Source: Phymorhynchus buccinoides
Lineage: Eukaryota > Mollusca > Gastropoda > Neogastropoda > Raphitomidae
Reading direction: 5' to 3'
Length of the DNA: 64,000 bases
Assembly: GCA_017654935.2 (NCBI GenBank)
Contig: CM065706.1
Location: 9,655,431-9,719,430 of the forward strand
This document shows, in pieces, positions 1 to 14,128 of this stretch. The notes beneath the pieces are model-generated. The model was given only the letters and a program-made list of their open reading frames with translations. It ran no database searches and was not told where the DNA came from. The translations under genes and the position numbers were made by a program. Each line of letters opens with the position of its first letter. The stretch's first letter is position 1.

Positions 1-272
1 AACCCTAGCCCTAAGCCTAACCCTACCCCCCACCCTATAAGACGGAAAAACACAATGAACCACAACTGTGACAAATCGCGGTGTACTGCAGTACATAGTG
101 GGCGGTAGGGTTAGGTTTAGGGCTAGGGTTAGGGATAGGGTTAGTATTCCAAAAAGGTTTTTTAGCTAAAAATGTTCCTAAAATACAGCTTTATGTATGG
201 TAAGAAAGGCAAAAACGGAAAAATAGAATTAACCGAGAAATGCAGGGGGGGTGGCACATCTTTACCTTTACC
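1..272. mobile_element. TIR element with telomere-like ends, right part (left arm cut by window edge)
   Basis: AACCCTA/TTAGGG-like degenerate repeats at 1..30 and 107..150 form inverted arms around a unique core with GACGGAAAAACACAATGAACC. The sequence that follows (to ~272, ending GGCACATCTTTACCTTTAC) matches the right arm of a complete copy at 51141..51558. It is therefore an interspersed element, not a telomere. Confidence 0.75.
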
Positions 273-276
273 CAGG

Positions 277-468
277 TTTTTTATTATAACCGAGTTGCTA
301 CTATCCGATGACTATTTAGTAATAAAACAGTACACCTTTGGCCGGGAACCAGTGCTTTCCTTTACTGTAACCGAAATTGCTTATAACCGAGTTTACTATA
401 AACGGGGAGTACTGTAGTCCTGGAGTTTTGTTGACGCAGATCTGTAGAACCCTGTGTTTATTTTTCAG
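277..468. other. Intron sequence upstream of E1
   Basis: AT-rich sequence with two copies of TATAACCGAGTT, ending in the polypyrimidine tract and CAG of E1. No other feature seen. Confidence 0.5.
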
Positions 469-525
469 AAGAAGCTGCATTCCAAGGGTAGCGTCGACAC
501 TGACCTCAGCGAGGAGGAATTACCA
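469..525 (+). CDS. ARHGAP18: ARHGAP18-like exon E1 (first in window)
   Basis: 57 nt, phase 0 in and 0 out, between a TTTTTCAG acceptor and a GTGAGT donor. It encodes 19 residues, KKLHSKGSVDTDLSEEELP, a charged linker before the conserved pre-RhoGAP segment. The segment is not recognisable by itself. It is accepted because both splice sites are good, it has no stop, its composition differs from the surrounding AT-rich repeats, and its phase fits E2. Confidence 0.65.
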
Positions 526-3500
526 GTGAGTTGTTTTAATTTAACCCCTTTCACCGCCAAAGTCGCATTTTAGCACCACAGTGATTTAACACAGGTCTAT
601 GTCATCGAATCGGGGTCTATTATCCAAAGACCCTATTATCTTAGTTTTGGGAAGTAAGGGTAGACTTTATTTTATCTATGTCACAGAAGAATCCACAATA
701 CTGCAGATGGGTTTTGTTCTCTATCCAGGTAAATTTAATGGAAATTCTTGGCTGAAATATGGCTGGTGGTGAAAGGGTTAAAAACAATTTTTTTTCACAA
801 AATGGTTGTTATGAGATTAATTTAAATCTTCTTCTTCTTCTTCTTCTGCGTTCACAGGCCATATGGCCACATTGGGTAAGGTACGTATGTATCCGGTTTT
901 CAGTTTTCACTGGTCTCCCCGCTGTGTACAGCCAACACATTCCGATTTCGGAGGAGCTCAAAGGAGAAAAAAATGTTGGAAGATTTTTTTGAAAAAAAGG
1001 CAGGAGAATTGGCCAATAAGTCAGAAAGATAGTAGATGCGTAAGCAAAGGGAAAAGACAGAGTCAAAGAGAGTGGCAGATTAGAGGAAGTTACAAACACA
1101 GAACTTCAAGAAGGTGGGGGAACTATTTTTATGAAAGACCCCCCCACACGGGGAAAGACTCGTGGAGGGGTCGGGGTCATCCAGCTCCCTGTATGGAGGC
1201 ACGAGGCATCCACCCACTGCCCCAGAATTTAAATCAAACCTTGTTTGTCTGCCTGCCTTGTGTCTCTGTCTCTTTATTGCTCGCTTCTTCCTTCTTCTTC
1301 TTCGATCGCTCAGACAGTTTCCTGTCAATTATGAGCGCAGATGCGTCATGCTGCCGTTATGCGCCTAACTAAGAAATAGTTAGGCCCAGCAAGTCCGACT
1401 TCGGCTGGGGGAAATCTTTTTGAAAGCGTTTAGTGAAAAAGGGCAGGAGAATGGAACGGTAAAGCAGAAAGATAGTAGATGACAGAAAGCAAAGGGAAAA
1501 GGCAGAGTCAAAGAGAGTGACAGATTAAAGGAAGTTACAAGCACAGAACCTCCAGAAGGTGGGGGAACTATTTATGCAAAAGACCCCCCCGATATCCCCA
1601 CGGGGGGTGTGTGTGTGTGTTATTGCTTGCTCATTCCATCGCTTTCAGAGCAGTGTATCACCTGACGCACAGTTTGACAAAAAGAAGAAAAAAAGATGTT
1701 AACTCACTCGGCACTGGCCAGTTGCTTCCCCTTACAAAACCGTTCAGGACGGGCCATTTGACTGGGTTCGAAAACGCATCACCACAAAAAAAGTTACGAA
1801 AAGTTATGGACTAATATTTTCAGATGAGATTACTAACACCATGCACTCAACGATCGTAAAATATCAGATTCCACACCTTTGTCGTTTGTCTCCTATTTGA
1901 CGAAAATTCGCAGCTAACACATAGAAAGAAGGGGAAATTTTTCCGATCTTTGACCCCCCCTGGGCAACCAAAGTGAATGTAAAGTCTGCAATGATTGCCG
2001 TTGATTTCAAGAGAGGCAAGGTCAAAGCAAGCTGAAAGTAGGTTACGACGTGGCGCTTGAAAGCTGGTTACACACCAGAAATCAAAACCTCTTGAAAACT
2101 CATCAGCCAGATCCGGCTCATTCGTCCTAAGCAGTTGTGCGAGCCATGATCCAGATCCGGCTCATTCGTCCTAAACGCAGTTGTGCAAGCCATGATCCGG
2201 ATCCGGCTCATTCGTCACTAAGCAGTTGTGCGAGCCATGATCCGGATCCGGCTCATTCGTCCTAAGCAGTTGTGCGAGGAGTTCCATGATCCGGATCCGG
2301 CTCATTCGTCCTAAGCAGTTGTTAACCAGCCATGATCCGGATCCGGCTCATTCGTCCTAAGCAGTTGTGCGAGCCATCCGTTATCCGGATCCGGCTCATT
2401 CCCATCCTAAGCAGTTGTGCGAGCCATGATCCGGATCCGGCTCATTCGTCCTCCCAGCAGTTGTGCGAGCCATGATCCGGATCCGGCTCATTGACGTCCT
2501 AAGAAGTTGTGCGAGCCATGATCCGGATCCGGCTCATTCGTCCTAAGCAGTTGTGCGAGCCATCAATCCGGATCCGAAATTCGTCCTAAGCAGTTGTGCG
2601 AGCCATGATCCGGATCCGGCTCATTCGTCCTAAAGCAGTTGTGCGAGCCATGATCCGGATCCGGCTCATTCGTCCTAAGCAGTTGTGCGAGCCATGATCC
2701 GGATCCGGCTCATTCGTCCTAAGCAGTTGTGCGAGCCATGATCCGGATCCGGCTCATTCGTCCTAAGCAGTTGTGCGAGCCATGAATCCGGATCCGGCTC
2801 ATTCGTCCTAAGCAGTTGTGCGAGCCATGATCCGGATCCGGCTCATTCGTCCTAAGCAGTTGTGCGAGCCATAATCCGGATCCGGCTCATTCGTCCTAAG
2901 CAGTTGTGCGAGCCATGATCCGGATCCGGCTCATTCGTCCTAAGCAGTTGTGCGAGCCATGATCCGGATCCGGCTCATTCGTCCTAAGCAGTTGTGCGAG
3001 CCATGATCCGGATCCGGCTCATTCGTCCTAAGCAGTTGTGCGAGCCATAGCCGGATCCGGCTCATTCGTCCTAAGCAGTTGTGCGAGCCATGATCCGGAT
3101 CCGGCTCATTCGTCCTAAGCAGTTGTGCGAGCCATGATCCGGATCCGGCTCATTCGTCCTAAGCAGTTGTGCGAGCCATAATCCGGATACGGCTCATTCG
3201 TCCTAAGCAGTTGTGCGAGCCATATCCGGATCCGGCTCATTCGTCCTAAGCAGTTGTGCGAGCCATGAATCCGGATCCGGCTCATTCGTCCTAAGCAGTT
3301 GTGCGAGCCATTCCCGGATCCGGCTCATTCGTCCAGAAGCAGTTGTGCGAGCCATATCCGGATCCGGCTCATTCGTCCTAAGCAGTTGTGCGAGCCATGA
3401 TCCGGATCCGGCTCATTCGTCCTAAGCTGAAAGCCATGTTCCGGATCCGGCTCATTCGAAAGCAGTTGTGCGAGCCATGCCAGAAATCCGGCTCTTCGTC

Positions 3501-6500
3501 CTAAGCAGTTGTGCGAGCCATAATCCGGATCCGGCTCATTCGTCCTAAGCAGTTGTGCGAGCCATGAGCCGGATCCGGCTCATTCGTCCCGAGTGAGTTA
3601 AACAGTTTTAATAAGAGACCCCCTTAAATTAGTGTACAGTTTCAATAAGAGACCCCCTTAGAGAGACCCCCAATTAGTGTAGAGTGGCACAGAGGTAACG
3701 CGTTCGCCTTGTGTCAAAAAGTAAACCCGAGTTCGAACCTGGGTACAGGGGATTTTCCTTCTCACTTTGCACTAGGCCTTACGGTCTGAACGTAGAGTCT
3801 TTCGGATGAGACGATAAACGGAGGTCCCATGTGCCCATGCACTTAGCACACGTTAAACCCAGTGGCAACGAAAAAGTTGTCATTTGGTCAAAATTTACCC
3901 CCACCCCCCTTTCCTTCCTCATCAGTCACACAAAAATTGCATGTTATAACAAAATGGGTGGCGCGCGTCTGGCTGCGACGAGCTCTCCAGGTGGGAGCAA
4001 CCCGAATTTCACAGAGATGCCTCTGTGACTATAAAGTACCGAATAGCTAATACCAAGGTGACCCCTAAACATAGACATATTTTGCGAGCTGATTCTGACC
4101 CCCAGATTTCAGAGATAGCAACAACACTGAAGTAATACAGTTGGACCTCCCTTATAAGACCTCCCTCCCATTATAAGACTCCCTCCTCTGAAATCAGAAT
4201 GTGTCGGCTGTACGCAGTGGGGAGACCAGTGAAAACTGAAAGCCGAACACGTACGTACCTTACCCATTATGGCCATATGGCCTGGGAACGCAGAAGAGGA
4301 AGAAAAAGAAGATGAGACTCCCTCCCCCCCGTAAGACCTACTTCTCTGAGACATTGCCCTTCTTTGTAAGTATTAAAATTGCTTCCCTTATAAGACCTTC
4401 AAAAATCATTCAAAATGAGGTCTTTTAAGGGAGGTTCCACTGTACTTACGAAAAGTGTGTCGCTGATATAGTTGTATCAGGGATCCTGTGTAATGAGAGA
4501 GAGAGAGAGAGAGAGTATGGGCCGTGTGTACGCATGTATTGGTGCATTCCTTCCTGTTGCTTGTTGACATTTTCATTAGTTTCTGCGAGGGTGAGGTGTT
4601 ATCAGAGAGTGACAGTGCTGGTGAACGAGGGTGGATGTCTTTGTGAGTGAGGTAGGTAGGTAGATAGGGACAGGCTTCAGCCTTCAAGCCTCGCGGCTTA
4701 TAAAACGTCCCATCCGTTTGAAATTTATTTTACATGTTTGCATATTGCATGCAGTAAAAATACGATTTCAAATCAATCGTCAAAATCAAAAAATATTTGA
4801 CTAAAAATGTTGTTACTGTCCAGGAGATTTTTGAATTGGTTAGTTGATTGTGCTCTTTTAAAGTTAGGTGGCAGTGAGTTCCAGAGGTTAGCAACACGGT
4901 TACTAAAACAATGTTTTCGTTTGTTAGTATTATAACGTTGAATCTGTACCTTACCTTCTTGATTTCTAGTTTGACTGTATGTAGACACTGAAAATAGAAG
5001 CTCAAAACTTATATCATCTAAATTATTATAGATTTTATATACCTGAATGAGATCTCCTCTTACACGTCTTCCTTTTAATGAATGTAAATTTAACAATTCT
5101 ACCGTCTCTTGATAGCTTAAATCTCTACAACGTTTAACAGAATCATGTTATTTTTGTTACTTTATTTCCTTGCATTGGAATGTTGGTAGTATGACTTTCT
5201 TGCTGATTTTACTGCATGTTTTTGATCTTTCAATGTTGCTTTTGTAAAGTGCATCGAGCATACTACTCTATGTATTTTAGCGCTCAATGAATTATTATTA
5301 TTATTATTATTACTTGATGTGTGTGCGCAGCTGTTTGAAGCCAAGAACGACCCGCTGGGTGTGACCTTGATCGGTGACCTTTGCGAGGCGGACATGCCCA
5401 AGATCCGCTCGCTGGCTCTGATCGAACTGACGGCGCTCTTCGACATCTATGACATCACGTACTCCCGGCACAAACGGACGAAAAAGAAACCCAGAGGTGA
5501 ACAGAAATGATCTTTTGTTCTGTCAGTATGTGGGTGTGGGAGGGGGAGAGGGGAGGGAGATGTTGAGGAGGAGGGAAAAGAGGAGGAAAATGATAATGAT
5601 GGTGATGGTGAGAAGATGGTGATAATGATGTTGGTGAACGAAAAGAGAGGACGAAACAAATTTGGTGATTTATACAGGGTAATGAGATAAGCATTGATGC
5701 TTTTTTGGTGAGGCAGGAGGAGGAAGATGATCAGCCCTGAGAGGAGGAGGAGGAGGAGGGAAAAGAGGAGGAGGAGGAAGATGGTGATAATGATGTTGGT
5801 GAGGAGGAGGGAAAAGAGGAGGAAATGAAATGATGGTGAGGAGGAGGAGATGGTGATAATGATGTTGGAGGAGGAGGGAAAAGAGGAGGAGGAAAATGAT
5901 AACGATGGTGATGAGGAGAAGGAGAAGGAAGATGGTGATAATGATGTTGGTGAGGAGGAGGGAAAAGAGAGAGGAAGGAGGAATGGTGATAATGATGATG
6001 AGGAGGAGGAAAAGGAGGAGGAAAATGGTGATAATGATGAGGAGGAGAAGATGGTGATAATGAGTGATAATGATGTTGGTGAGGAGGAGGGAAAAGAGGA
6101 GGAGAAAATGATAATGATGAGATGAGGAGAAGGATGGGGAAGATGGTGATAATGATGTTGGTGAGGAGGAGGGAAAAGAGGAGGAAAATGATAATGATGG
6201 TGATGAGGAGAAGGAGGAGGAAGATGGTGATAATGATGTTGGTGAGGAGGAGGGAAAAGAGGAGGAGGAGGATAAAGATGGTGATGAGGAGAAGGAGGAG
6301 GAAGATGGTGATAATGATGTTGGTGAGGAGGAGGGAAAAGAGGAGGAAAATGATAATGATGGTAATGAGGAGAAGGAGGGGGAAGATGGTGATAATGATG
6401 TTGGTGAGGAGGAGGGAAAAGAGGAGGAGGAAAATGATAATGATGGTGATGAGGAGAAGGAGGAGGAAGATGGTGATAATGATGTTGGTGAGGAGGAGGG

Positions 6501-9500
6501 AAAAGAGGAGGAAGAAAATGGTGATGAACGATAAGGATGATGATGTTGAGAAGGAGGAGGAAGAGGAGGATAATGATGATGGTGAGGAGGAGGGAAAAGA
6601 GGAGGAAAAGGAGGAGGATGGTGATGATAACGATGGTGATGAGGAGAAGGAGGAGGAAGATGGTGATAATGATGTTGGTGAGGAGGAGGGAAAAGGAGGA
6701 GGAAAATGATAATGATGGTGATGAGGAGAAGGAGGGGAAGATGGTGATAATGATGTTGGTGAGGAGGAGGGAAAAGAGGAGGAAAATGATAACGATGGTA
6801 ATGATGAGGAGAAGGAGGAGGAAGATGGTGATAATGATGTTGGTGAGGAGGAGGGAAAAGAGGAGGAAAATGATAACGATGGTGATGAGGAGAAGGAGGG
6901 GGAAGATGGTGATAATGATGTTGGTGAGGAGGAGGGAAAAGAGGAGGAGGAAAATGATAATGATGGTGATGAGGAGAAGGAGGAAGATGGTGATAATGAT
7001 GGTGATGAGGAGGAGGGAAAAGAGGAGGAGGAAAAGGATAATGATGGTGATGAGGAGGAGGATGGGGAAGATGGTGATAATGATGTTGGTGAGGAGGAGG
7101 GAAAAGAGGAGGAAAATGATAATGATGGTGATGAGGAGAAGGATGGGGAAGATGGTGATAATGATGTTGGTGAGGAGGAGGGAAAAGAGGAGGAAAATGA
7201 TAATGATGGTGATGAGGAGAAGGAGGAGGAAGATGGTGATAATGATGTTGGTGAGGAGGAGGGAAAAGAGGAGGAAAAATGATAATGATGGTGATGAGGA
7301 GAAGGATGGGGAAGATGGTGATAATGATGTTGGTGAGGAGGAGGGAAAAGAGGAGGAAAAGGATGATGATGATGATGGATGATCTTGGATAATGGTGATG
7401 ATGGATGAGGAGGTGAAAGAAGAGGAAGAAAAGGATGATGATGGTAAGGAGGAGGAAAATGAATAATGATGGTGATGAGGAGGAAAAGAGGATGGTGATA
7501 ATGATGTGATGAGGAAGGATGGTGATGATGATCATAATGATAATGATGGTGATGAGGAGACATTGATTACAATGATGATGATGAAAATGAGGAGGTGGGA
7601 AAAGAGGAGGAAAATGATAAATGAGAGGAGAAGGATGGTGAAGATATGATGATGGTGAGGAGGAGGGAACACAGAGGAGGAAAATGATAATGATGATGAA
7701 TATGGTGATGATGTTGGTGAGGAGGAGGGAAAAGAGGAGGAGAATGATGATGAACTGATGGTTGAGGAGAAGGAGGAGGAAGATGATTATGATGTTGGTG
7801 AGGAGGTGGGGATACCGATGGTGATGAGGAGGAGGATCTTCCGTACAAATAGTTCCCCCATGATCTGGAAGTTCTGTGTTTGGTGATAATGATGGTGAGG
7901 ATGAGGAGGGAAAAGAGGAGGAAGAAAACGATGGTGATGAGGAGGAGGATGACGAAGATGGCAATAATGACTCTGAAGATGGTGATAATGATGGTGAGGA
8001 TGAGGAGGGAAAAGTCATGATGATGATCTTTCATTACGATAATGGTGAGGAGGAAAAAGAAGAGGAAAAGATTCTGATGATGATCTTTTTGGTGATGAGG
8101 AAAAAAAAAGAAGAGGAAGAAAAGGATGATGATGGTAAGGAGGAGGAAAAGAATAATTTGATGGTGATGATGGAAAAGTGGATGGTGATAGTGATGATGA
8201 TGATGAGGAAGATGGTGATGATGATCATGATGAAAATGGGGAGGAACAGGACTATGACACATTGATTACAACGATGATGATGATGATGATGATGATGGAA
8301 AATGAGAAATGATGATGATGAGGAGGAAGATGGTGATGATGATCATGATGAAAATGGGGAGGAACAGGACTATGATACATTGATTACAATGATGATGATG
8401 ATGATGATTGATGATGATGAGAATGATGATGATGATGATGATGCAATAACATAACATAGTGAGAATGCTGATGACCCCTGCTGCTTGTTTCTGATGATTA
8501 AACCCCCGTGGGGATACCCTCATTCCATACAATAGTACCCCCACCTTCTGGAAGTTCTGTGTTTGTAACTTCCTCTAATCTGTCCACTCTCCCCCTCTGC
8601 CCTTTTCCTTGCTTTGTGTCATCTCAGCTATCTTTCTGACTTTTTGGCCCATTCTCCTGCCTTTTTTTCCCCAAAAAAATCTTCCAAATAGCTTTTCTCC
8701 TTTGAGCTCCTCCGAAAGAGTGGAACAGTCGGCTGAATGCAGCGAGGAGACCAGTGAAAACTGGAAAAACGGACACATACGTACCCATTTTTTCCTCTCA
8801 CCTTATGGCACGGGAACGCAGAAGAAGTCTGAACGCTGATGATTTCGACGATGATGATTTTGATGTTTGAGGATTGCGATGATGATGACTGTGACTGAAT
8901 GCTGGTACATCTTATGCTCTCTCATCCCCTCCTTCACAACTGATTCCCCCCTACCCTCATAGTTATATACCCCACTCTTATTTCTTCCTCCTCTCTCCCA
9001 CATCCTCTCTCTCCCCCTTCTCTTCTGTAAGAATCTCAACTGGTGTTGTTGAATGCTGTTAGATTTAAAGTATTCTCCCTCCCCACCCCCTCTCCTCCTT
9101 CTTCATTCTTCCTTTCCTCTCCCTATTAGGGTTACCCCCCCCCCCCCCCCTTTTGGGGGGTCTTTTTTCTACCCTTGTTCGCCATTCTCAATGTTCCCCC
9201 CCTCCCTCCTCACCCACCCTCCCATCCCAAGATTTTAAGTTAGGTTAGGTTAAGTACGTTATACTTATAGTCACAGAGGCGTCTCTGTGAAATTCGGGTT
9301 GCTCCTACCGGGAGAGCGCGTCGCAGCCAGAGGCGCGCCACCCAATTGTTTTTTTGGTGAAAGTCCTAGCAAACCATTCCCACCCCCACCTCCTCCCCTC
9401 TAACCTATCTGTTCTGTGTGAATAAAAGAAGTTGGGGGGGTTGGGTGGGGGAGCAGACCCGTTTACTCTACTCTTTTCGAGTAGTATTCTACTCATTTTG

Positions 9501-12500
9501 GACCTCCACTACTCTTCAAAACTGAAAATAAAGCTCTTTAATTCTTGATTACTACTCATTTTCATTGAACATTGTTTGATGGTTTAATGAATATTCTTCT
9601 TCTTCTTCAATCGCTCAGACAGTTTCCTGTCAATTATGAGCGCAGATGCGTCATGCTGCTGTTATGCGCCTAACTAAGACATAGTTAGGCCCAGCAAGTC
9701 CGACTTTTTGAAAGTGTTTCTGGAAAAAAGACAGGAGAATGGACCGGTAAGGCAGAAAGATAGTAGATGACAGTAAGCAAAGGGAAAAGGCAGAGTCAAA
9801 GAGAGTGACAGATTAGAGGAAGTTACAAGCACAGAACTTCCAGAAGGTGGGGGAACTATTTATAAAAAAAAGACCCCCCGGTATCCCCACGGGGGTGTTT
9901 AATGAATACAACTACACATTTTGCACCAAAACTACTCATTTCAGCTATCCAGACTACTCGAGACTTGTGTAGGTGGTAAACAGGACTGGCCGGATGTTTG
10001 TTAACTTCAAGCCGTGGAATGGTGCCGCGTCGAGCGATGATCGATATTTCAGGCGTGTCTCTTTCTTTGTTCAAGGTCACAGGTTGGGCAGCAGGCGGTC
10101 AGGTGAGAGAGTCAGAGACATGGGGAGAGACAGAGACAGGGGCATGAGAGGGAGGGAGAGGCTGGGGTCAACGGAAGGGAAGGGGGGGGGGGGGATAGAG
10201 CACAGTACACAAATTCCCCTCATTCTAGCTCCTTTCAGTTTTCCACAGAGAGCTATTTGTTTCAAGTTATTTCCTTTAACAGAGGCAAATATTCTTATCA
10301 ATGATTGTGGTTATGGATAGGAAAAGACCTTACAAGTGGTATGCCACCATAAAACAATGTAAGCCTATATAATGGATAAAACACTTTAAATTGGTTTATG
10401 CTGGTGGCGAGTGTTAACAAAAGGCATGAACTGAAAGGAGCTGAGAAAAGCTACTGTGAGAGGTGGACAAAGAAACGGATGAAAACATCACTGTTGTGAA
10501 CATCACTATGTTTCTCGCCCTTAATCTTTTGGCCTCCAGGCCCTTTCTTCCGGCATATGTGGATGAACCTCCCCGGTTCCATGGCATAATAATCAGTGTG
10601 TTGATTGTGGCCACGTACTGCGAAGAAGAAGAAGAAGACTGTTGATTGCTTACAGAAAAATTTGATGATGGTTCTTCTTCTTCTTCTGTGTTCCCAGGCC
10701 GAAAGGCCATAACGGGTAAGGTACGTATGTGTCCGTTTTTCAGTTTTCACTGGTCTCCCCGCTTGCGTACAGCCGGCGCATTCCGATTTCGGAGTAGCTC
10801 AAAGGAGAGAAGTTATTTGGAAGACTTTTGGGTGGAAAAAAGGGCAGGAGAATGGGGCCAATAAGTCAGAAAGGTAGTAGATGACAGAAAGAAAAAGGCA
10901 GAGTCAAAGAGAGTGGCCGATTAGAGGAAGTTGCAAGCACAGAATTTCCAGAAGGTGGGGGAACTATTTTTTTACGAAAGACCTCCCGGTAATCCCCACG
11001 GGGAGGGGGATGGTTCTTTCACACAGAGGAATGACGAGACTTATCTGTCAAGCAAACGATTGAAATTACTGGACATTATGATTTCAAACATTAAGTTGCC
11101 TCAACAATGCGAAATGGGTAGGCAGAGCATGAGAACATGAAACGTTAGAACGTTGTATTTTTAACATATCGTCGGTGAAATTCAAAAACCTCGTATCTTG
11201 ATTTTTTTTTGGGGGGGTTGAGTTAGATAGATATATATAGTCAGCTCTCTAATTTTTCCAACCACCTTCCACCAAAAGCTCGTATCTCTAACGACTTTCT
11301 ATCTGGGGTAAATGAGGTTGTGAAAATAGAAGAAAAACTCGTAAGTCCCAAATTCAGATCTAGTTAAGGACAAAAACCTTGTATCTTTGTTCTTTTCAAG
11401 TCTAAAGTCTAAATTTATTTATTTTTAAAGTAATTTTAACAAAATACAGGACTAAACTCGCAATGTCTTAAACAACATATTCATCATAGTTAATCAACTG
11501 TGGTCATCGTGGTTAATTTTTTTAAAAGTTTTTTTCATTTTTCTCAAAACTACCAAAGCTGAGATATGAGGTTTTTGAATTTCACCGACGATATTGAAAG
11601 CAATATACAAATACGTAAAATAAAACAAGAAGGCTTTTTTTGCTAGCTCAGTAAGAAATGAGTCGGAAATAAGCAGTTTTTCTTAAATTTTATCAGAATT
11701 AATATCACAGCAACATAAGGACAAAATATATATATAAAGCAGGGGGGAGAGGGTTTCAGCATTTTTGAAATCTCAGGTTTTGGATATGCACAGTTTCTGT
11801 CTCCTACTGCGTGTGTGTTCACCACCGCTAATTGTTTCCCTTTGAACAGCGGAGCTCTTCGGTGTTTTGAGTGTTGTTTGCACGCTGCTTGACTCAGAGC
11901 TGCAGTCATTGGCGAAAAGGAGTGTGACTGATTAAGATGGGGTGATGGTGGTGGGGAGTTCTTGCATTGCAGTCATGGTAACCTGAAAGACACACTGACC
12001 CACCACGATTAAGTCCCTTGTTGATTTTTCTGGGTAGCTGTGACCCACATACAGATGCCCCCAACTTCAAATTGAGGCTGCTCTTTGAAATGATGTTTCG
12101 TTTTCAATTTGGGGGCATTTTTTATGGGAGTCAAAGCTGGTCACAACAAGAAAAGAAAAAAGCACAGAGAAATTTTGTGCCAGAAAACCGTGATTTTGAC
12201 CATTTAGTTGTGTGTGTTTTTTTAGGGATGAAGGGTTCTCCATCTTTGTTTATTGGTTTTAACAATCATGCTATCACAGGGTTCATAGGGGCCTTAAGCA
12301 GTCCTTATAAGTCTTGACCAATTGAAAATCCAAGTAAGGCCTTACAAGTGCTTACATTCACTTCAAGGTCCTTACAAGTCCTGACGGCTGCAAGAAACTG
12401 CCCTTAGCAGCCTTTCCATACCATCAAAATAGATTGCAGAACATTTTTAGCACTTTTACACTTGAGAAACATCGCTCAGCACCTACTTCACCCTAAACCC

Positions 12501-13324
12501 CCCCCCCACCTTCCCGTTTCAACTGACCGCTTAGCAGACGAACGATGCACCACGAGTTGTCAAGAGAAATTGGACTGAAATCTTGTTCTTTATCTTGGTG
12601 TCGTTTTGTGAGAAAACGCGTATATCTGTGTCAGCCATAGTTTTTGTATCTGCTTAGACATTGTTCACAACGCTGGGAAAGTTCCTTTCAAGATCGTTGG
12701 CTAACAGATGCAGATTATCCTTATGCCTACAGGTCCTTACAAGGTCCTTACTTGGGGATAGCTGAAAGCCCTGGGAACCCTGTATCACTGGGGTGGGGTT
12801 TTTTTAATTTTCAGGTTTGTAAAGAAGACTTAAATTAATGCATTGAATAGAAGAATAATATGTTTTTTTCTAATAAATGCCTTGGACTTGGAGAGTTCAA
12901 GAAGAAAAATGGGTTTTCACGGCAATCCACTCTGAAGAAAATCCCTCATTGCCGCGCAGAGAAAGCTTTTCCAAACAAATTTCTCACCATATTAGGGTCA
13001 TTTCAAGCCAAAGTACGTCTTCTTTTTTTTTCATTTAGCGTCACCATCGGGGATTTATCTTTGCAAATTGTTTTCTATCAGCGTTGTTAGGTGATGCATC
13101 TTGCCTTGATCAACTGGTACGTGTACATCCAACACATCAAACTTCTTCTTCTTTTTTTTTCTTCCGTTCGCTCAGACAGTTTCCTGTCATATGAGCATAG
13201 ATGCGCCATGCTGCCGTTATGCGCCTAACTAAGAAAATAGTTAGGCCCAGCATGACCGACTTCGGCTGAAGAAATCTTTGTAAGAAATCAAACTTTACAA
13301 CAATAGTTTAATTTCCGGGTGATA

Positions 13325-13406
<82 letters not shown>

Positions 13407-13848
13407 ATGTCCTTCACTTTTTTGTCGCAACTGTCTTATCCATATTCTCCCCCTTCACAACCCCCACAATGGTCAACTTACGACGTGGATTTGACCACCA
13501 GGGGGGCAATCAAACCAGTAGGGGCTTAGCGCGTGATATTCTTAGTTGGGCTTAGTGAGAGAGAGGGAGATGAGTCCCTCCATCTCTCTCTCTCTCCCTC
13601 ACTATGCCCAACTAAGAATCCCTCCCTCTCTCTCTCTCTATCTCACTACGCCCCAACTAAGAATATCATGCGCTAAGCCCCTACTGGTTTGATTGCCCCC
13701 TGGCGGTCAAATCCGCGTCCTAAGTTGCTCGTTCCCTCTCACACATTCCCCCCTAAATGTCCTACACACATCCACAACCACCCCCCCTCCCCCCCTTCTT
13801 CCCTCACTACCTCCAAGCACACACTCCTCCCTTCTCACTGCACCACGG

Positions 13849-13884
<36 letters not shown>

Positions 13885-13902
13885 TCACACACACACACAC
13901 AT

Positions 13903-13933
<31 letters not shown>

Positions 13934-14089
13934 TGCACATACACACACACACACACACACACATCACACACACACACACACACACACACATGCACACACG
14001 CACACACACACATACACACACACACACTCACACAAACACACACACACTCACACACACATGCACACACACACACGCACACACACACACAC

Positions 14090-14128
<39 letters not shown>

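Noticed and set aside
1..150. Chromosome end (TTAGGG-like repeats at the window start)
   Set aside because: Repeats are degenerate, inverted around a fixed core, and recur internally at 51275-51420.
2106..3590. Regular 44-bp repeat as a possible CRISPR array
   Set aside because: Units are contiguous with no unique spacers, in a eukaryotic intron inside a transposon.
5670..8018. Very long minus-strand frames (782 and 610 codons) rich in S, P, H, F
   Set aside because: They lie wholly inside the purine minisatellite and are open in several frames at once. No domain, no splice signals.
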